A stretch of DNA of 56,984 nt, taken from Chitinophagales bacterium (GTDB lineage Bacteria; Bacteroidota; Bacteroidia; Chitinophagales; Chitinophagaceae). Where the stretch lies: positions 1 to 56,984 of the forward strand of contig JAATGQ010000153.1 of assembly GCA_015654595.1 (NCBI GenBank), written 5' to 3'. Shown piece after piece: positions 1 to 9,096 of the stretch; the first letter of the stretch is position 1; every line of letters starts with the position of its first letter. Below the pieces are notes generated by a model, which worked only from the letters and a program-made list of their open reading frames with translations, was not told where the DNA came from and made no database searches. The position numbers were made by a program, and so were the translations under genes.

Positions 1-1185
<1,185 letters not shown>

Positions 1186-1195
1186 CTAAATGCTG

Positions 1196-1477
1196 TTACA
1201 CGATAGCAAGGATGTCCGATTCCCGCATGATCAGCAGGTCTTCGCCGTCGATGCGGACCTCCGTGCCCGAAAATTTTCCGTATAACACGGTATTGCCTTC
1301 TTTGACGGTGGTCGGCTCGTCTTTTTTACCCGGTCCGACGGCAATCACCTTACCGCGTTGCGGCTTTTCCTTAGCTGTATCGGGAATAATAATGCCTCCG
1401 GCTGTTTTCTCTTCGGCAGGCGCCGGTTTGACAATGACCCTGTCATGAAGTGGGGTGAGATTCAGTGTACTCGACAT
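1196..1477 (-). CDS. groS: 10-kDa co-chaperonin GroES
   Basis: This is the lid of the GroEL chamber. The 93-residue protein shows the GroES beta-barrel sequence [12 protein letters not shown] near the start, the mobile loop ([12 protein letters not shown]) that contacts GroEL, and GKVIAVGPG and YGKFSGTEV further on. An in-frame start 36 bases upstream would add [12 protein letters not shown], which does not fit the family; the start at 1477 gives normal length. groEL follows 46 bases downstream, almost certainly on the same transcript. The upstream region is A+T-rich and holds a 10-base palindrome ATCATATGAT (1544-1553), whose role is unknown. Confidence 0.97.
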   Translation of the reverse strand: MSSTLNLTPLHDRVIVKPAPAEEKTAGGIIIPDTAKEKPQRGKVIAVGPGKKDEPTTVKEGNTVLYGKFSGTEVRIDGEDLLIMRESDILAIV

Positions 1478-2106
1478 AATTTTATGATTTTGAATGTTTA
1501 AAAACAAACTCATTTAACTACGCTCAATAGTATACTTCGATTGATCATATGATAGCCGTTTGTGCGTTTACAAGCGCTATGCCAGTCGGAAAAAATGAAA
1601 AAAATTCAGAAAAAAATGTCAGTCGGGTTGTCAGAATTTCAGCAAGACGGTCGGAATACGCTCACCCTAAAAGATCGCGATCATCTGATTTTTTTCAAGC
1701 TGCCCCATAGAATTTTCCTGGAAAAGGTGTTCGAAATCACCTCCAGTTTCTTACGCTGCGCAGTAGCCCGAGCACTGCAGGTTCTGAAACTGTGTGGAAT
1801 GAATAACACGTTGCGGCACAAGCAATAAAGTGTTGTTTTTGATCTGTTGTCAGCATTCAGAAGCAATATCGTGATTTTGTGTTTAAACAACACTCCTGAC
1901 TGTTTTATTGATACTTTTTTGTTTGAACGCAATGCAAGAGCCATTAATTGAATTTTGAAGTGAAGGGCGCTGCACGAGCATTCGCGCCTGATCGACCGGA
2001 TCACGACAAAGGAAGACAGGCTTGCGAAGAATGATCTTTTGAAAACGTGGAAGGTTCTTCGATTTTCAAACTAGGAGAAACCGGGGCAAATATGTATATT
2101 TAAGTC
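1478..2106. other. 629-base gap without a convincing gene
   Basis: This divergent region lies between groES (minus) and the hydrolase at 2107 (plus). Two short overlapping frames (88 and 107 codons) resemble no family, lack signal or membrane features and sit in A+T-rich DNA, so I do not call them. It contains the palindrome ATCATATGAT at 1544-1553, an inverted repeat AGTGTTGTTT (1829-1838) / AAACAACACT (1885-1894) with a 46-base spacer, and a promoter-like element just before 2107. The groESL promoter must lie near 1480-1600, but no clean match was seen. Confidence 0.6.
2095..2102 (+). promoter_or_regulatory. TAnnTTTG-like -7 element of the alpha/beta hydrolase
   Basis: TATATTTA matches the Bacteroidota -7 consensus TAnnTTTG at five of six fixed positions and ends 4 bases before the ATG at 2107, which implies a leaderless or nearly leaderless mRNA. 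No good -33 TTG was seen. Confidence 0.4.
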
Positions 2107-2928
2107 ATGCGATATTTCTTAATACTGCTTTTGACGACAGCCCTGTTCCAGACGAAAGGCCAGAACATCCCCTATGGGAACAACCCGACGGCAGGCCATT
2201 ACTTTGACGGACGCGGGTTCAAAATGTATTACGAAGAATATGGAAAGGGTGAACCGCTCCTGTTGTTTCATGGCAACGGAGGATCGATATGGACCATGAG
2301 AAACCAGATCGCCTGGTTTTCTCCACGCTACAGAGTCATTGCGATCGACACCCGGGCCCATGGAAAGTCCACGGACCAAAGTGATTCCCTGACCTTTGAA
2401 CAGATCGTAGACGACTTCAACGCGCTTTTGGAATCACTGCACCTGGACAGCTGTTATGTCATCGGCTGGAGCGACGGAGGGATCGATGCGCTTTTATTGG
2501 CCATCCGGCATCCTGACAAAGTTAGAAAAATGGCGTTTACCGGCGCAAACCTTTGGCCGGATACAACCGGGCTTACGCCTCAGGTATACCATATGATCAA
2601 GAACGGCAGTGAGAACCTCCGTAAACAACATCAAACCCCCCAGATCCACAACGAGCTGAAGATATCCGATCTGGACTACCTTCAACCGCATATCACGCTG
2701 GAACAATTACACGGGATCAAATGCCCGGCGCTGGTAATCGGCGGCGATCATGATGCAATACCCGTACTGCATACGGTTTTGATCGCGCAGAACATTCCGC
2801 ATTCTTACCTTATGATCGTCCCGAATTCCGGGCATATTATCCCGATAAATGAGCATAAGGACGAGTTCAACACGGAAATCGATCATTTTTTTGCCAGACC
2901 TTATCGGATACCGGGAGTGTTTGAATAA
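2107..2928 (+). CDS. Secreted alpha/beta-fold hydrolase
   Basis: This is a serine hydrolase of the alpha/beta-fold (AB hydrolase 1) family; the substrate cannot be told. The first 18 or so residues (MRYFLILLLTTALFQTKGQ) are a signal peptide, so it acts in the periplasm or outside. The oxyanion segment HGNGG is at residues 55-59, the nucleophile elbow GWSDGG at 120-125 (Ser122), the acidic residue in GGDHD around 214-216 and the catalytic His243 in SGHIIP. All triad positions are intact and the 273-residue length is normal. It is a single gene, converging on the NTF2-fold gene 11 bases downstream. Confidence 0.88.
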   Translation: MRYFLILLLTTALFQTKGQNIPYGNNPTAGHYFDGRGFKMYYEEYGKGEPLLLFHGNGGSIWTMRNQIAWFSPRYRVIAIDTRAHGKSTDQSDSLTFEQIVDDFNALLESLHLDSCYVIGWSDGGIDALLLAIRHPDKVRKMAFTGANLWPDTTGLTPQVYHMIKNGSENLRKQHQTPQIHNELKISDLDYLQPHITLEQLHGIKCPALVIGGDHDAIPVLHTVLIAQNIPHSYLMIVPNSGHIIPINEHKDEFNTEIDHFFARPYRIPGVFE

Positions 2929-2939
2929 GTAGAGAACAA

Positions 2940-3350
2940 TCAGAGATACCGGTCTTTCTCGTCGATCGGCATATCGTTTATACTGGCAAAACGTTTCCGC
3001 ATCAACCCATTTTCATCAAATTCCCAAAGCTCGTTACCATAACTCCTGTACCATTGCCCGGCTGCGTCATGCCATTCGTATTCGAAGCGCACGGCCATCC
3101 GGTTCTCGCGGAAACCCCAAAGCTCCTTTTTCAGCTTGTAGTCCAATTCCTTCTTCCATTTGCGGGTAAGGAATGCTTTCACCTCTTCGCGGCCATTGAT
3201 AAATTCTGTTCGATTACGCCACTGTGTATCGACAGTATAGGCCAGACATACTTTTTCCGGATCGCGGCTGTTCCAGGCATCTTCGGCCATCTGCACTTTT
3301 TGAAGGGCGGTCTCCTGCGTAAAAGGAGGTAACGGTAGTTTTTGTTCCAT
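2940..3350 (-). CDS. DUF1348 / NTF2-fold protein
   Basis: This is a 136-residue cytoplasmic protein of the SnoaL-like DUF1348 family, a cone-shaped NTF2 fold of unknown function. The family pattern is clear: [13 protein letters not shown], then [53 protein letters not shown] and the terminal FASINDMPI. No catalytic residue can be assigned. The gene stands alone, with a hairpin and a duplicated 20-base motif in its upstream region. The family call is firm; any enzymatic role would be a guess. Confidence 0.88.
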   Translation of the reverse strand: MEQKLPLPPFTQETALQKVQMAEDAWNSRDPEKVCLAYTVDTQWRNRTEFINGREEVKAFLTRKWKKELDYKLKKELWGFRENRMAVRFEYEWHDAAGQWYRSYGNELWEFDENGLMRKRFASINDMPIDEKDRYL

Positions 3351-3416
3351 GATCCAAAGTTCGATAGATTAATTAAATCCTTAAAACGCTTTTTCCCTCC
3401 CCAACCCGTCACTGAT

Positions 3417-3507
3417 GGCAAAGGTTCCTTTGACGGGGAACGGCTGTCTCAGATAAAAGTAGACAGCCGTTTTTTTCATTTATGTCCGGCAAAGGTTCCT
3501 TTGACGG
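3417..3507. repeat. Two copies of a 20-base motif containing a palindrome
   Basis: GGCAAAGGTTCCTTTGACGG occurs exactly at 3417-3436 and 3488-3507, offset by 71 bases. Each copy contains the inverted repeat CAAAGG-tt-CCTTTG. A terminator-like hairpin lies between them. The unit could be a duplicated regulator site upstream of the NTF2-fold gene, or the product of a small duplication. Confidence 0.75.
3441..3476 (+). terminator. Intrinsic terminator, plus strand
   Basis: A perfect 9-base stem CGGCTGTCT (3441-3449) / AGACAGCCG (3461-3469) with an 11-base loop is followed by seven T on the plus strand. Both flanking genes are on the minus strand, so no annotated plus-strand gene ends here. It may stop read-through from the hydrolase at 2107-2928 or end a short unannotated RNA. 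Confidence 0.7.
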
Positions 3508-3530
3508 AGGGAGCGAACCTCAGCCCGGGC

Positions 3531-3926
3531 TTAGTCTGCCTGTGAATCAACCAGAACGATCTTAAGACCAATCGTCTGGCTGGGAGGATTTACAACACTG
3601 CCGTCAGAGCCCTGAGCCTCTACGGTGATTCCGCCTTTCTGATAGTTGTAGATAAAGCTGACCCCATCCAGCACATCGGGAAGGGCTTCATAGATCGTGT
3701 TGTCAGAAGTAATGTACACCAATACTCCATCGGTCTGTGTTACATAATCGTCGATCTGGGGAACAGCTACCTGGTTGTAGTACGTTTTGGTACTGTTATC
3801 ATACTGCCAGTTACCTGGTTGCAAGGTTGCATAAATGGTTTGATTGGGCTGAACTACCTGTGTCTTTTTGCAATTGGAAAAGAGAAGGCCCACTAATAGC
3901 AGTGGACATAGAAGGAATGACCGCAT
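3531..3926 (-). CDS. Small putative lipoprotein, function unknown
   Basis: I do not recognise this 131-residue protein. From the chosen start at 3926 it reads MRSFLLCPLLLVGLLFSNCKK, a signal peptide ending in a lipobox-like Cys19, so it is probably a membrane-anchored lipoprotein. The mature part is rich in Tyr, Gln and Asp with predicted beta segments (GNWQYDNSTKTYYNQVAVPQ, DGVLVYITSD, DGVSFIYNYQKGG) and no cysteine. A start nine codons upstream would put hydrophilic residues before the signal peptide and was rejected. It is a lone gene; a hairpin and repeats lie just beyond its 3' end. Confidence 0.7.
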   Translation of the reverse strand: MRSFLLCPLLLVGLLFSNCKKTQVVQPNQTIYATLQPGNWQYDNSTKTYYNQVAVPQIDDYVTQTDGVLVYITSDNTIYEALPDVLDGVSFIYNYQKGGITVEAQGSDGSVVNPPSQTIGLKIVLVDSQAD

Positions 3927-4146
3927 ACTGGTGTTTTTTAAATAGGTTAACAAAATCTGAACTCAAAAGCTCAGCAACTTGTGTGCCTAACGCATTATTT
4001 TTCAATACAAAATGTATTCTTTGGCCATTTTTAACTCTTCGCACCGGTAAAGCGATGGACAATGTTCACCGGATAATCAACAGCTCCGGCCCAACCTTAA
4101 ATACCATTCCCCCCTGCAAAGTTCGGAATCCTTTCCGGACCTTTTC

Positions 4147-4187
4147 TGGACCTCCCAAACCAGTAAATTTGGACCTCTGAAACCAGT
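4147..4187 (+). promoter_or_regulatory. Tandem 18-base direct repeat, candidate AraC-type operator
   Basis: TGGACCTCCCAAACCAGT (4147-4164) and TGGACCTCTGAAACCAGT (4170-4187) match at 16 of 18 bases with a 23-base period. A third partial copy (GGACCTTTT) precedes them. The block directly abuts the -33 element of the epimerase-AraC operon. AraC-family activators typically bind two direct half-sites about two helical turns apart, so autoregulation is a natural inference. Confidence 0.5.
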
Positions 4188-4215
4188 TGGACAGGGCTTT
4201 TCTGCCGCAACTTTG
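4187..4215 (+). promoter_or_regulatory. Promoter of the epimerase-AraC operon
   Basis: A -33 TTG at 4187-4189 is followed after 18 bases by CAACTTTG (4208-4215), which matches TAnnTTTG at five of six fixed positions. The ATG of the epimerase is 20 bases further on. Confidence 0.5.
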
Positions 4216-4234
4216 CCCTACAAAATCTCAATCA

Positions 4235-5269
4235 ATGCAAAATTCAGAACTGGTCCTGGTCACGGGCGGAAACGGCACGGTCGCCATACACTGTATTCTT
4301 CAGTTGCTGCAGAAAGGTTATCGGGTGAGGACCACCCTTCGCTCTGTCAACAAAAAAAATGAGGTGATCGACATGTTGAAAACCGGCGGCCTCAGTAAAT
4401 TTGATAACCTTTCTTTTATCGAGGCTGACCTTGCAAAAGACACAAACTGGGACGCTGCCTCCAATGGCTGTAAATATATATTGCATGTCGCTTCGCCAAC
4501 ACATCTGGAATCACCGGATGAAAGTGAAATGATCGGCGCCGCCGTTGACGGCGTACTTCGCGTATTGAAGGCGGCGCGGGACGCCCAGGTCAAACGAGTG
4601 GTACTAACGTCCAGTTTTGGAGCGCTCGGATTCAGCAATAAAGACCGCAATACGGAAACCACCGAAACCTATTGGACGGATCCCAATGAGAAAGGCTTAT
4701 CGGCCTATGAAAGATCAAAAGGCCTGGCAGAACGCGCCGCCTGGGATTTTATGAAAAACCAGGGCGGTAACCTGGAATTAGCCGTCATCAACCCCGTCGC
4801 TATCTTTGGACCATTGCTGGGACCCGCTAAATCGCCCAGCTTCGGCTTGCTCAGAAGGCTGGTGGACGGCTCCATGAAAGCGGTTCCCCATATTCCGCTG
4901 AACGGCGTGGACATCAGCGACGTAGCCGATCTGCATATCCGTGCCATGATAACGCCCGAGGCGGCAGGGCAACGTTTTATCGCATCGGCGGATGGCAGGA
5001 TTTCTTTGCCGGAAATCGCTAAATTGCTCAAAGAAAAAAGGCCTGCCCTATCGGCTAAGGTCTCTTTAAAGACCCTGCCCAATTGGGTGATCAGCATAGG
5101 CGCGTTATTCAACCCGCAGGCAAGACATGCAAAACTCTTCCTGGGAATAAACCGAAGGGTAAGCAATAAAAAAGCAAAGCAAATACTGGGGTGGACACCC
5201 CTTTCAACAAACGAAGAAGCTATCTTAGCATCAGTGGAAAGTATGATTAAATTTGGAATGATCCCATGA
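4235..5269 (+). CDS. NAD(P)-dependent epimerase/reductase, dihydroflavonol-reductase type
   Basis: This is an extended short-chain dehydrogenase, 344 residues, probably an NADPH-dependent aldehyde or ketone reductase in the cytoplasm. The cofactor loop TGGNGTVA is at residues 10-17; the alanine in the last position is usual for the dihydroflavonol-reductase branch. The catalytic set is Ser126/127 in VLTSSFGAL and the Tyr158/Lys162 pair in YERSK. The start at 4235 puts the Rossmann strand right at the N-terminus; an upstream in-frame start would add 16 unrelated residues and overlap the promoter. Its stop overlaps the next gene by four bases (ATGA), so the two are translationally coupled. The substrate is not evident. 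Confidence 0.87.
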   Translation: MQNSELVLVTGGNGTVAIHCILQLLQKGYRVRTTLRSVNKKNEVIDMLKTGGLSKFDNLSFIEADLAKDTNWDAASNGCKYILHVASPTHLESPDESEMIGAAVDGVLRVLKAARDAQVKRVVLTSSFGALGFSNKDRNTETTETYWTDPNEKGLSAYERSKGLAERAAWDFMKNQGGNLELAVINPVAIFGPLLGPAKSPSFGLLRRLVDGSMKAVPHIPLNGVDISDVADLHIRAMITPEAAGQRFIASADGRISLPEIAKLLKEKRPALSAKVSLKTLPNWVISIGALFNPQARHAKLFLGINRRVSNKKAKQILGWTPLSTNEEAILASVESMIKFGMIP

Positions 5270-6063
5270 CCATAAACGATGCGCAGCCCTGTTTAAGCGG
5301 GCCGGGACTTTTATTGGAGCAGTTTATACCCGATCATGTCTTTTTGTACGTCACACAAGGCGCCATTACGGGCTATGACGGCAACAAAAGCTATACGCTA
5401 AGACAAGGCGACTATTGTCTTGCACGAAAAAACCGGCTGGCGAGGTATTACAGCGAAAAAGAGACCGGGGTCGAAAGAATCGTCTTCTGCTTTGAAGAGG
5501 CATTTCTACGAGCCTTCCAGGAAAAGTACAAACTATCAGCAGCAGGTTTTAACCAGCCAGATACGTTCGTGCCGATCACGACATCGGAAATGATCCCCGC
5601 ATTCATCCATTCGTTAAAGCCTTACACCGACGCTTCTGGAAAGATAAATGCCGCATTTGAGGATGTGAAATATGAAGAACTATTGATCATCCTGTTGCAG
5701 ATCCAGCCTGAGCTGGGAGGGCTGCTTTTCGATTATGCCAGCCCTGAAAAGATAAACCTGGAAGAATTTATGAACCGCAATTACAAATTCAATGTCAGTA
5801 TCGAACGGTTTGCTTATCTGACAGGACGCAGCCTATCGGCTTTCAAACGGGATTTTAAGACTATATTCCATGAATCTCCCAATCATTGGCTTATTCAAAG
5901 ACGGCTAAAGGAAGCCTATATCCTCCTTGAGAAGGAGAATAAAAAGGCTTCTGAGATATATCTCGATCTTGGCTTTGAAGACCTGTCTCATTTTTCGTTC
6001 GCTTTCAAAAAGCAATTCGGTCTGAGGCCAACCGAACTTGCGGATAAAAGAAAGGGCAAATGA
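5266..6063 (+). CDS. AraC-family transcriptional regulator
   Basis: This 265-residue DNA-binding regulator has an N-terminal cupin-like sensor (about residues 15-110, with LRQGDYCLARKN) and a C-terminal double helix-turn-helix (about 165-262), seen in FAYLTGRSLSAFKRDF, RRLKEAYILLEK and ASEIYLDLGFEDLSHFSFAFKKQFG. It overlaps the epimerase stop by four bases and so probably controls that gene and itself through the direct repeat at 4147-4187. The inducer is unknown. Confidence 0.88.
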   Translation: MTINDAQPCLSGPGLLLEQFIPDHVFLYVTQGAITGYDGNKSYTLRQGDYCLARKNRLARYYSEKETGVERIVFCFEEAFLRAFQEKYKLSAAGFNQPDTFVPITTSEMIPAFIHSLKPYTDASGKINAAFEDVKYEELLIILLQIQPELGGLLFDYASPEKINLEEFMNRNYKFNVSIERFAYLTGRSLSAFKRDFKTIFHESPNHWLIQRRLKEAYILLEKENKKASEIYLDLGFEDLSHFSFAFKKQFGLRPTELADKRKGK

Positions 6064-6177
6064 TCCGACCCGAATTATTTCGGCCATTCCATCACCCTTA
6101 CCCCTATCTGCCTCCTGTACATCGCCGGTCCTGTCATTCATCTGCCGAATACCCGGCGGTATCATTGCGCTTGCCCT

Positions 6178-7107
6178 CTAGTTAAACTGCCGTCTGAACT
6201 CCAGCGGGGAAAGGTTGGTTTTGCTTTTAAAGAGCTTACTGAAGGACTGGGAATATTCAAATCCAAGCGCATAAGCGACCTCGCTAACCGATAAATTGGT
6301 GGTAGACAGGATCTCCTTTGCTTTTTCAATCATCTTGTCGTGAATAAGCTGTTGCGCATTTTGCCCCGTCATGGCGCGCAGCATATCGCTCAGATAACTG
6401 GGGGAAAGATGCAGGCGTCCTGCGAGATAGGCGACAGTCAACACCCCCTTATGCTGTTGCGCGCTGTCGTTAAAATAGTCGTCCACTACCCCGTCCAGCT
6501 TTTGCAACAGGTCGTTGTATACAGCCTTTCGCGTAATAAACTGCCTTTTGTAAAAGCGGTTGGCAAAATTGAGCAGCAGCTCGATCTGGGCGATGACAAC
6601 GTCCTGGCTGAAATCGTCGATCCTGCTGTTCAATTCGGTTTCCATCATCCGGAAAATGGAAAGGATGGTGTCTTTTTCTTCGTCGGACAAATGCAGGGTC
6701 TCGTTCACACCGTAAGCAAAATAGCCGTATTGTTTGATTTTTTTGGCGAGGGGATACCCGTTAAAAAAATCGGGATGTATCAACAGCGTATAGAGGGAGC
6801 AGGCGTTGGCATCCTGGTCTTCGTCGCTGGCGTGCCCTATGACCTGGTTGGGCGCGGCAAACAACAAACCGCCGCCATCGAAATCATAGTAATTCTGCCC
6901 GTATTTTACTTTTCCGCCAAGGTTTGGCTTGTAGGATATCTTATAGAACTTCAACACGTGTGATCCGGGCAATCCTCTAGTTCCGGGCATAATCTCAGTA
7001 CCATTGATCAGACTGATCAACGGATGTTTTGGTTTCGGTAAGCCCATTAACCGGTACGCTTCCGATATGGAATCGAATTTATACTGTGGAGGATCTTCTT
7101 TTTTCAT
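6178..7107 (-). CDS. AraC-family transcriptional regulator
   Basis: This 309-residue regulator has an N-terminal sensor region (about 30-170) and a C-terminal AraC DNA-binding domain (about 205-309). The helix-turn-helix segments are clear: VAYLAGRLHLSPSYLSDML, then AKEILSTTNLSVSEVAYALGFEYSQ (two helices) and the closing FSKLFKSKTNLSPLEFR. It lies 65 bases downstream of a short-chain dehydrogenase on the same strand, a very common regulator-target pairing in Bacteroidota, so that dehydrogenase is its likely target. An inverted repeat fills the space between them. Confidence 0.88.
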   Translation of the reverse strand: MKKEDPPQYKFDSISEAYRLMGLPKPKHPLISLINGTEIMPGTRGLPGSHVLKFYKISYKPNLGGKVKYGQNYYDFDGGGLLFAAPNQVIGHASDEDQDANACSLYTLLIHPDFFNGYPLAKKIKQYGYFAYGVNETLHLSDEEKDTILSIFRMMETELNSRIDDFSQDVVIAQIELLLNFANRFYKRQFITRKAVYNDLLQKLDGVVDDYFNDSAQQHKGVLTVAYLAGRLHLSPSYLSDMLRAMTGQNAQQLIHDKMIEKAKEILSTTNLSVSEVAYALGFEYSQSFSKLFKSKTNLSPLEFRRQFN

Positions 7108-7124
7108 TGTATAACGATAAACAA

Positions 7125-7156
7125 TGATAACCGATAGGCTAAATTATCGGTTATCA
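7125..7156. repeat. 12-base perfect inverted repeat between SDR and AraC genes
   Basis: TGATAACCGATA (7125-7136) and TATCGGTTATCA (7145-7156) are exact inverted copies with an 8-base loop. On the minus strand the stem is followed by TTGTTTATCG, not a clean T run. It is either a weak terminator or attenuator for the dehydrogenase or an operator in the leader of the AraC gene, whose ATG is 18 bases beyond the stem. Confidence 0.65.
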
Positions 7157-7172
7157 TCGAGATAGAAATAGT

Positions 7173-8018
7173 TTATTTAGACTGGCCCTGCGCGGCGCTG
7201 GAGACGTCGGCCCAGGCATCCCAGACGGCCAGCCTTTCGTTATAGGCAGCACGCATGCCCGGCAGACCATGACTGCCTAAAATAAATCGCAGCGGCGGCT
7301 GTTCAGCGTCGACAACAGCAAAGAGCGCCTCCGGTGTAGCGTTTGGATCACCCCTCTCCAGTGTACGCAATCCATCCACAAATTTTGCTTTAAAGTCCGT
7401 ATAGACGTCGAGTCCTTCCGAAAATTTAATCGACTGCGGACTTCCGAATTCGGTGGCATAGGCGCCGGGCTCGATAATGGTAACATGGATACCAAACGGC
7501 TTTATTTCCGCCGCCAGGCTTTCGTGAATTGCCTCAAAAGCCCATTTGGAAGAACAATAATAGCCGATCACGGGCAGTGCCACATGCCCCAGATTGCTCG
7601 ATACTCCTACAATATGACCATATCCCTGTTTACGCAATAAGGGTAGTGCGGCTTGGATGACGGACACGGGGCCGATCACATTTGTTTCATAGAGTGCACG
7701 AACTTCCTCTGGTTTTCCTTCCTCAATAGTACCAACCAATGAATACCCTGCATTGTTTAAAACGATATCCAGTTTTCCAAAATGAGCAAAAGCTTGCTCT
7801 ACTGCGGTCCTTGCCTGTTGGGGATTGGTTACATCCAGGTCAAGCGTCAGTACGTTGTCGCCATATTTCGCCTTCAATTCAGCGATGCTTTCCCTGTTAC
7901 GGGCGGTGGCCGCAACCTTATCGCCGCGCTTCAGCGCGGCTTCTGTCCAGATGCGTCCAAAACCTCTTGAAGATCCCGTGATAAACCAGACTTTACTTTC
8001 TTCTTTTTGACGTGGCAT
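7173..8018 (-). CDS. Short-chain dehydrogenase/reductase (classical SDR)
   Basis: This 281-residue NAD(P)-dependent oxidoreductase shows the cofactor motif TGSSRGFG at 14-21, the structural NNAG at 88-91, the catalytic serine around 140-141 and the Tyr154-X3-Lys158 pair in YCSSK, followed by EPGAYATEFG. The family includes many Bacteroidota enzymes of unknown substrate that sit beside AraC or HxlR regulators. Here the AraC gene is downstream and a GNAT gene upstream, all on one strand. Identity at family level is secure and the substrate is open. Confidence 0.9.
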   Translation of the reverse strand: MPRQKEESKVWFITGSSRGFGRIWTEAALKRGDKVAATARNRESIAELKAKYGDNVLTLDLDVTNPQQARTAVEQAFAHFGKLDIVLNNAGYSLVGTIEEGKPEEVRALYETNVIGPVSVIQAALPLLRKQGYGHIVGVSSNLGHVALPVIGYYCSSKWAFEAIHESLAAEIKPFGIHVTIIEPGAYATEFGSPQSIKFSEGLDVYTDFKAKFVDGLRTLERGDPNATPEALFAVVDAEQPPLRFILGSHGLPGMRAAYNERLAVWDAWADVSSAAQGQSK

Positions 8019-8093
8019 AATCTTTTAGTATTTATACCACAAAGGTCGATAGTTGCCGGGACCGGCATGTGTGCAAAACGGGGGCATTTGTGT

Positions 8094-8612
8094 TCAAAAT
8101 GCGTAGTTGTCAAGAACCTTTTCAAACGCCATACGGGGAGCCCCTCTGAAAAACACCTCCCCGCAGTATACATACCCCAGCTTTTCAAATATTTTAAGCA
8201 TCCCGGGGTTGTCGAAATTGGTATCTGCCTTCAGACTTCTGATGCCTTTGGCAACGGCAAAATCTTCAATCCCTTTCAGCATCTTTTGAGCGAGTCCCTT
8301 TCCGAGATGATCTTCACTAATCGCAACCCGGTGGTAAACGACAAAATCCCCATTCGTTATCCATTTACCCAGGATGCCCTCATAGGCGTGCTCATCGTTG
8401 ATCAGGATCGCGCAATACCCTACCACCACCTCTCTTTCTGTCAAAACATACCCATAACTGTTGGTGATATCAGCGCTGACTACCGCAGGGTTGGGATAGC
8501 CATCCTGCCATTGGCTGCTGCCGTCGGCTTTTCTCCTGGCTATTGCCTGTTGTAAAATTTGCCAGATGGCATCCTGATCCTGCTTATCTGCCTTTCTGAA
8601 TATGTACTCCAT
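8094..8612 (-). CDS. GNAT-family N-acetyltransferase
   Basis: This 172-residue acetyl-CoA-dependent acyltransferase has the central beta4-alpha3 core with VAISEDHLGKGLAQKMLKGIEDFA, which carries the pyrophosphate-binding loop (Q/R-x-x-G-x-G/A type, here HLGKGLA). The closing segment KADTNFDNPGMLKIFEKLGYVYCGEVFF is typical of GNATs whose best matches are called ribosomal-protein or small-molecule acetyltransferases. The start at 8612 is an ATG; a TTG seven codons upstream was rejected. The substrate is unknown. It is followed after 75 bases by the SDR gene. Confidence 0.85.
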   Translation of the reverse strand: MEYIFRKADKQDQDAIWQILQQAIARRKADGSSQWQDGYPNPAVVSADITNSYGYVLTEREVVVGYCAILINDEHAYEGILGKWITNGDFVVYHRVAISEDHLGKGLAQKMLKGIEDFAVAKGIRSLKADTNFDNPGMLKIFEKLGYVYCGEVFFRGAPRMAFEKVLDNYAF

Positions 8613-8677
8613 AGCTTTCCTGAAAGAAAGCAAATTAGGAATTTAATTCCTTATCAACATCCTTAACGCCGCCTCAT

Positions 8678-9013
8678 TTATTTTTTGGCCAGCTTTTTAC
8701 GGTGATCTTTCGCCCATAAAACCATTTGTTCTACGATCGGTATGATCGACTTGCTGTATTCTGTCGGTGTATAACTTACCGACCGCAGCGAGTCATCATA
8801 GACGGTACGCACAATCAGCTTGTTTTGTTCAAGCTCTTTCAATTCTTTTGACAAAACCCTTGTGGTGATCGGGTCAAGACTTCGCTGTATATCCCGGAAC
8901 CGATCGTTCCCGTCGTGTATGGAAGCCAGGATAAGGAGTTTCCACTTCCCATTGATCACATACATAAAGTCCTGCAGATATCTTAAAGCCTGCTCTCTAG
9001 GCATTCCTTTCAT
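8678..9013 (-). CDS. HxlR-family winged-helix regulator
   Basis: This 111-residue DNA-binding protein has the HxlR pattern: INGKWKLLILASIHDGNDRFRDIQRSLDPITTRVLSKELKELEQNKLIVRTVYDD, followed by the beta-wing VSYTPTEYSKSIIPIVEQMVLWAKDH. The cysteine often found just before the GKW motif in redox-sensing members is absent (YVINGKW). I place the start at the ATG at 9013; a GTG eight codons upstream is possible. It is divergent from an aldo/keto reductase at 9097, the usual target arrangement for this family. Confidence 0.87.
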   Translation of the reverse strand: MKGMPREQALRYLQDFMYVINGKWKLLILASIHDGNDRFRDIQRSLDPITTRVLSKELKELEQNKLIVRTVYDDSLRSVSYTPTEYSKSIIPIVEQMVLWAKDHRKKLAKK

Positions 9014-9072
9014 AACTTTTCGATTTTGGTATCCCACGGTATACTGGTATCAAAAATATATCATTAGGGGCA

Positions 9073-9080
9073 TACATTTG
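9073..9080 (+). promoter_or_regulatory. -7 element of the aldo/keto reductase
   Basis: TACATTTG is an exact TAnnTTTG match, 16 bases before the ATG at 9097, in the divergent space shared with the HxlR gene. Confidence 0.55.
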
Positions 9081-9096
9081 AAAAAACATTTACGTT

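Noticed and set aside
1562..2004. Two overlapping open frames on opposite strands (88 and 107 codons) in the groES upstream gap
   Set aside because: No family features, signal or promoter; basic, low-complexity composition typical of chance frames in A+T-rich DNA.
3417..3507. Possible CRISPR start from the duplicated 20-mer
   Set aside because: Only two copies, a hairpin between them and no cas genes.
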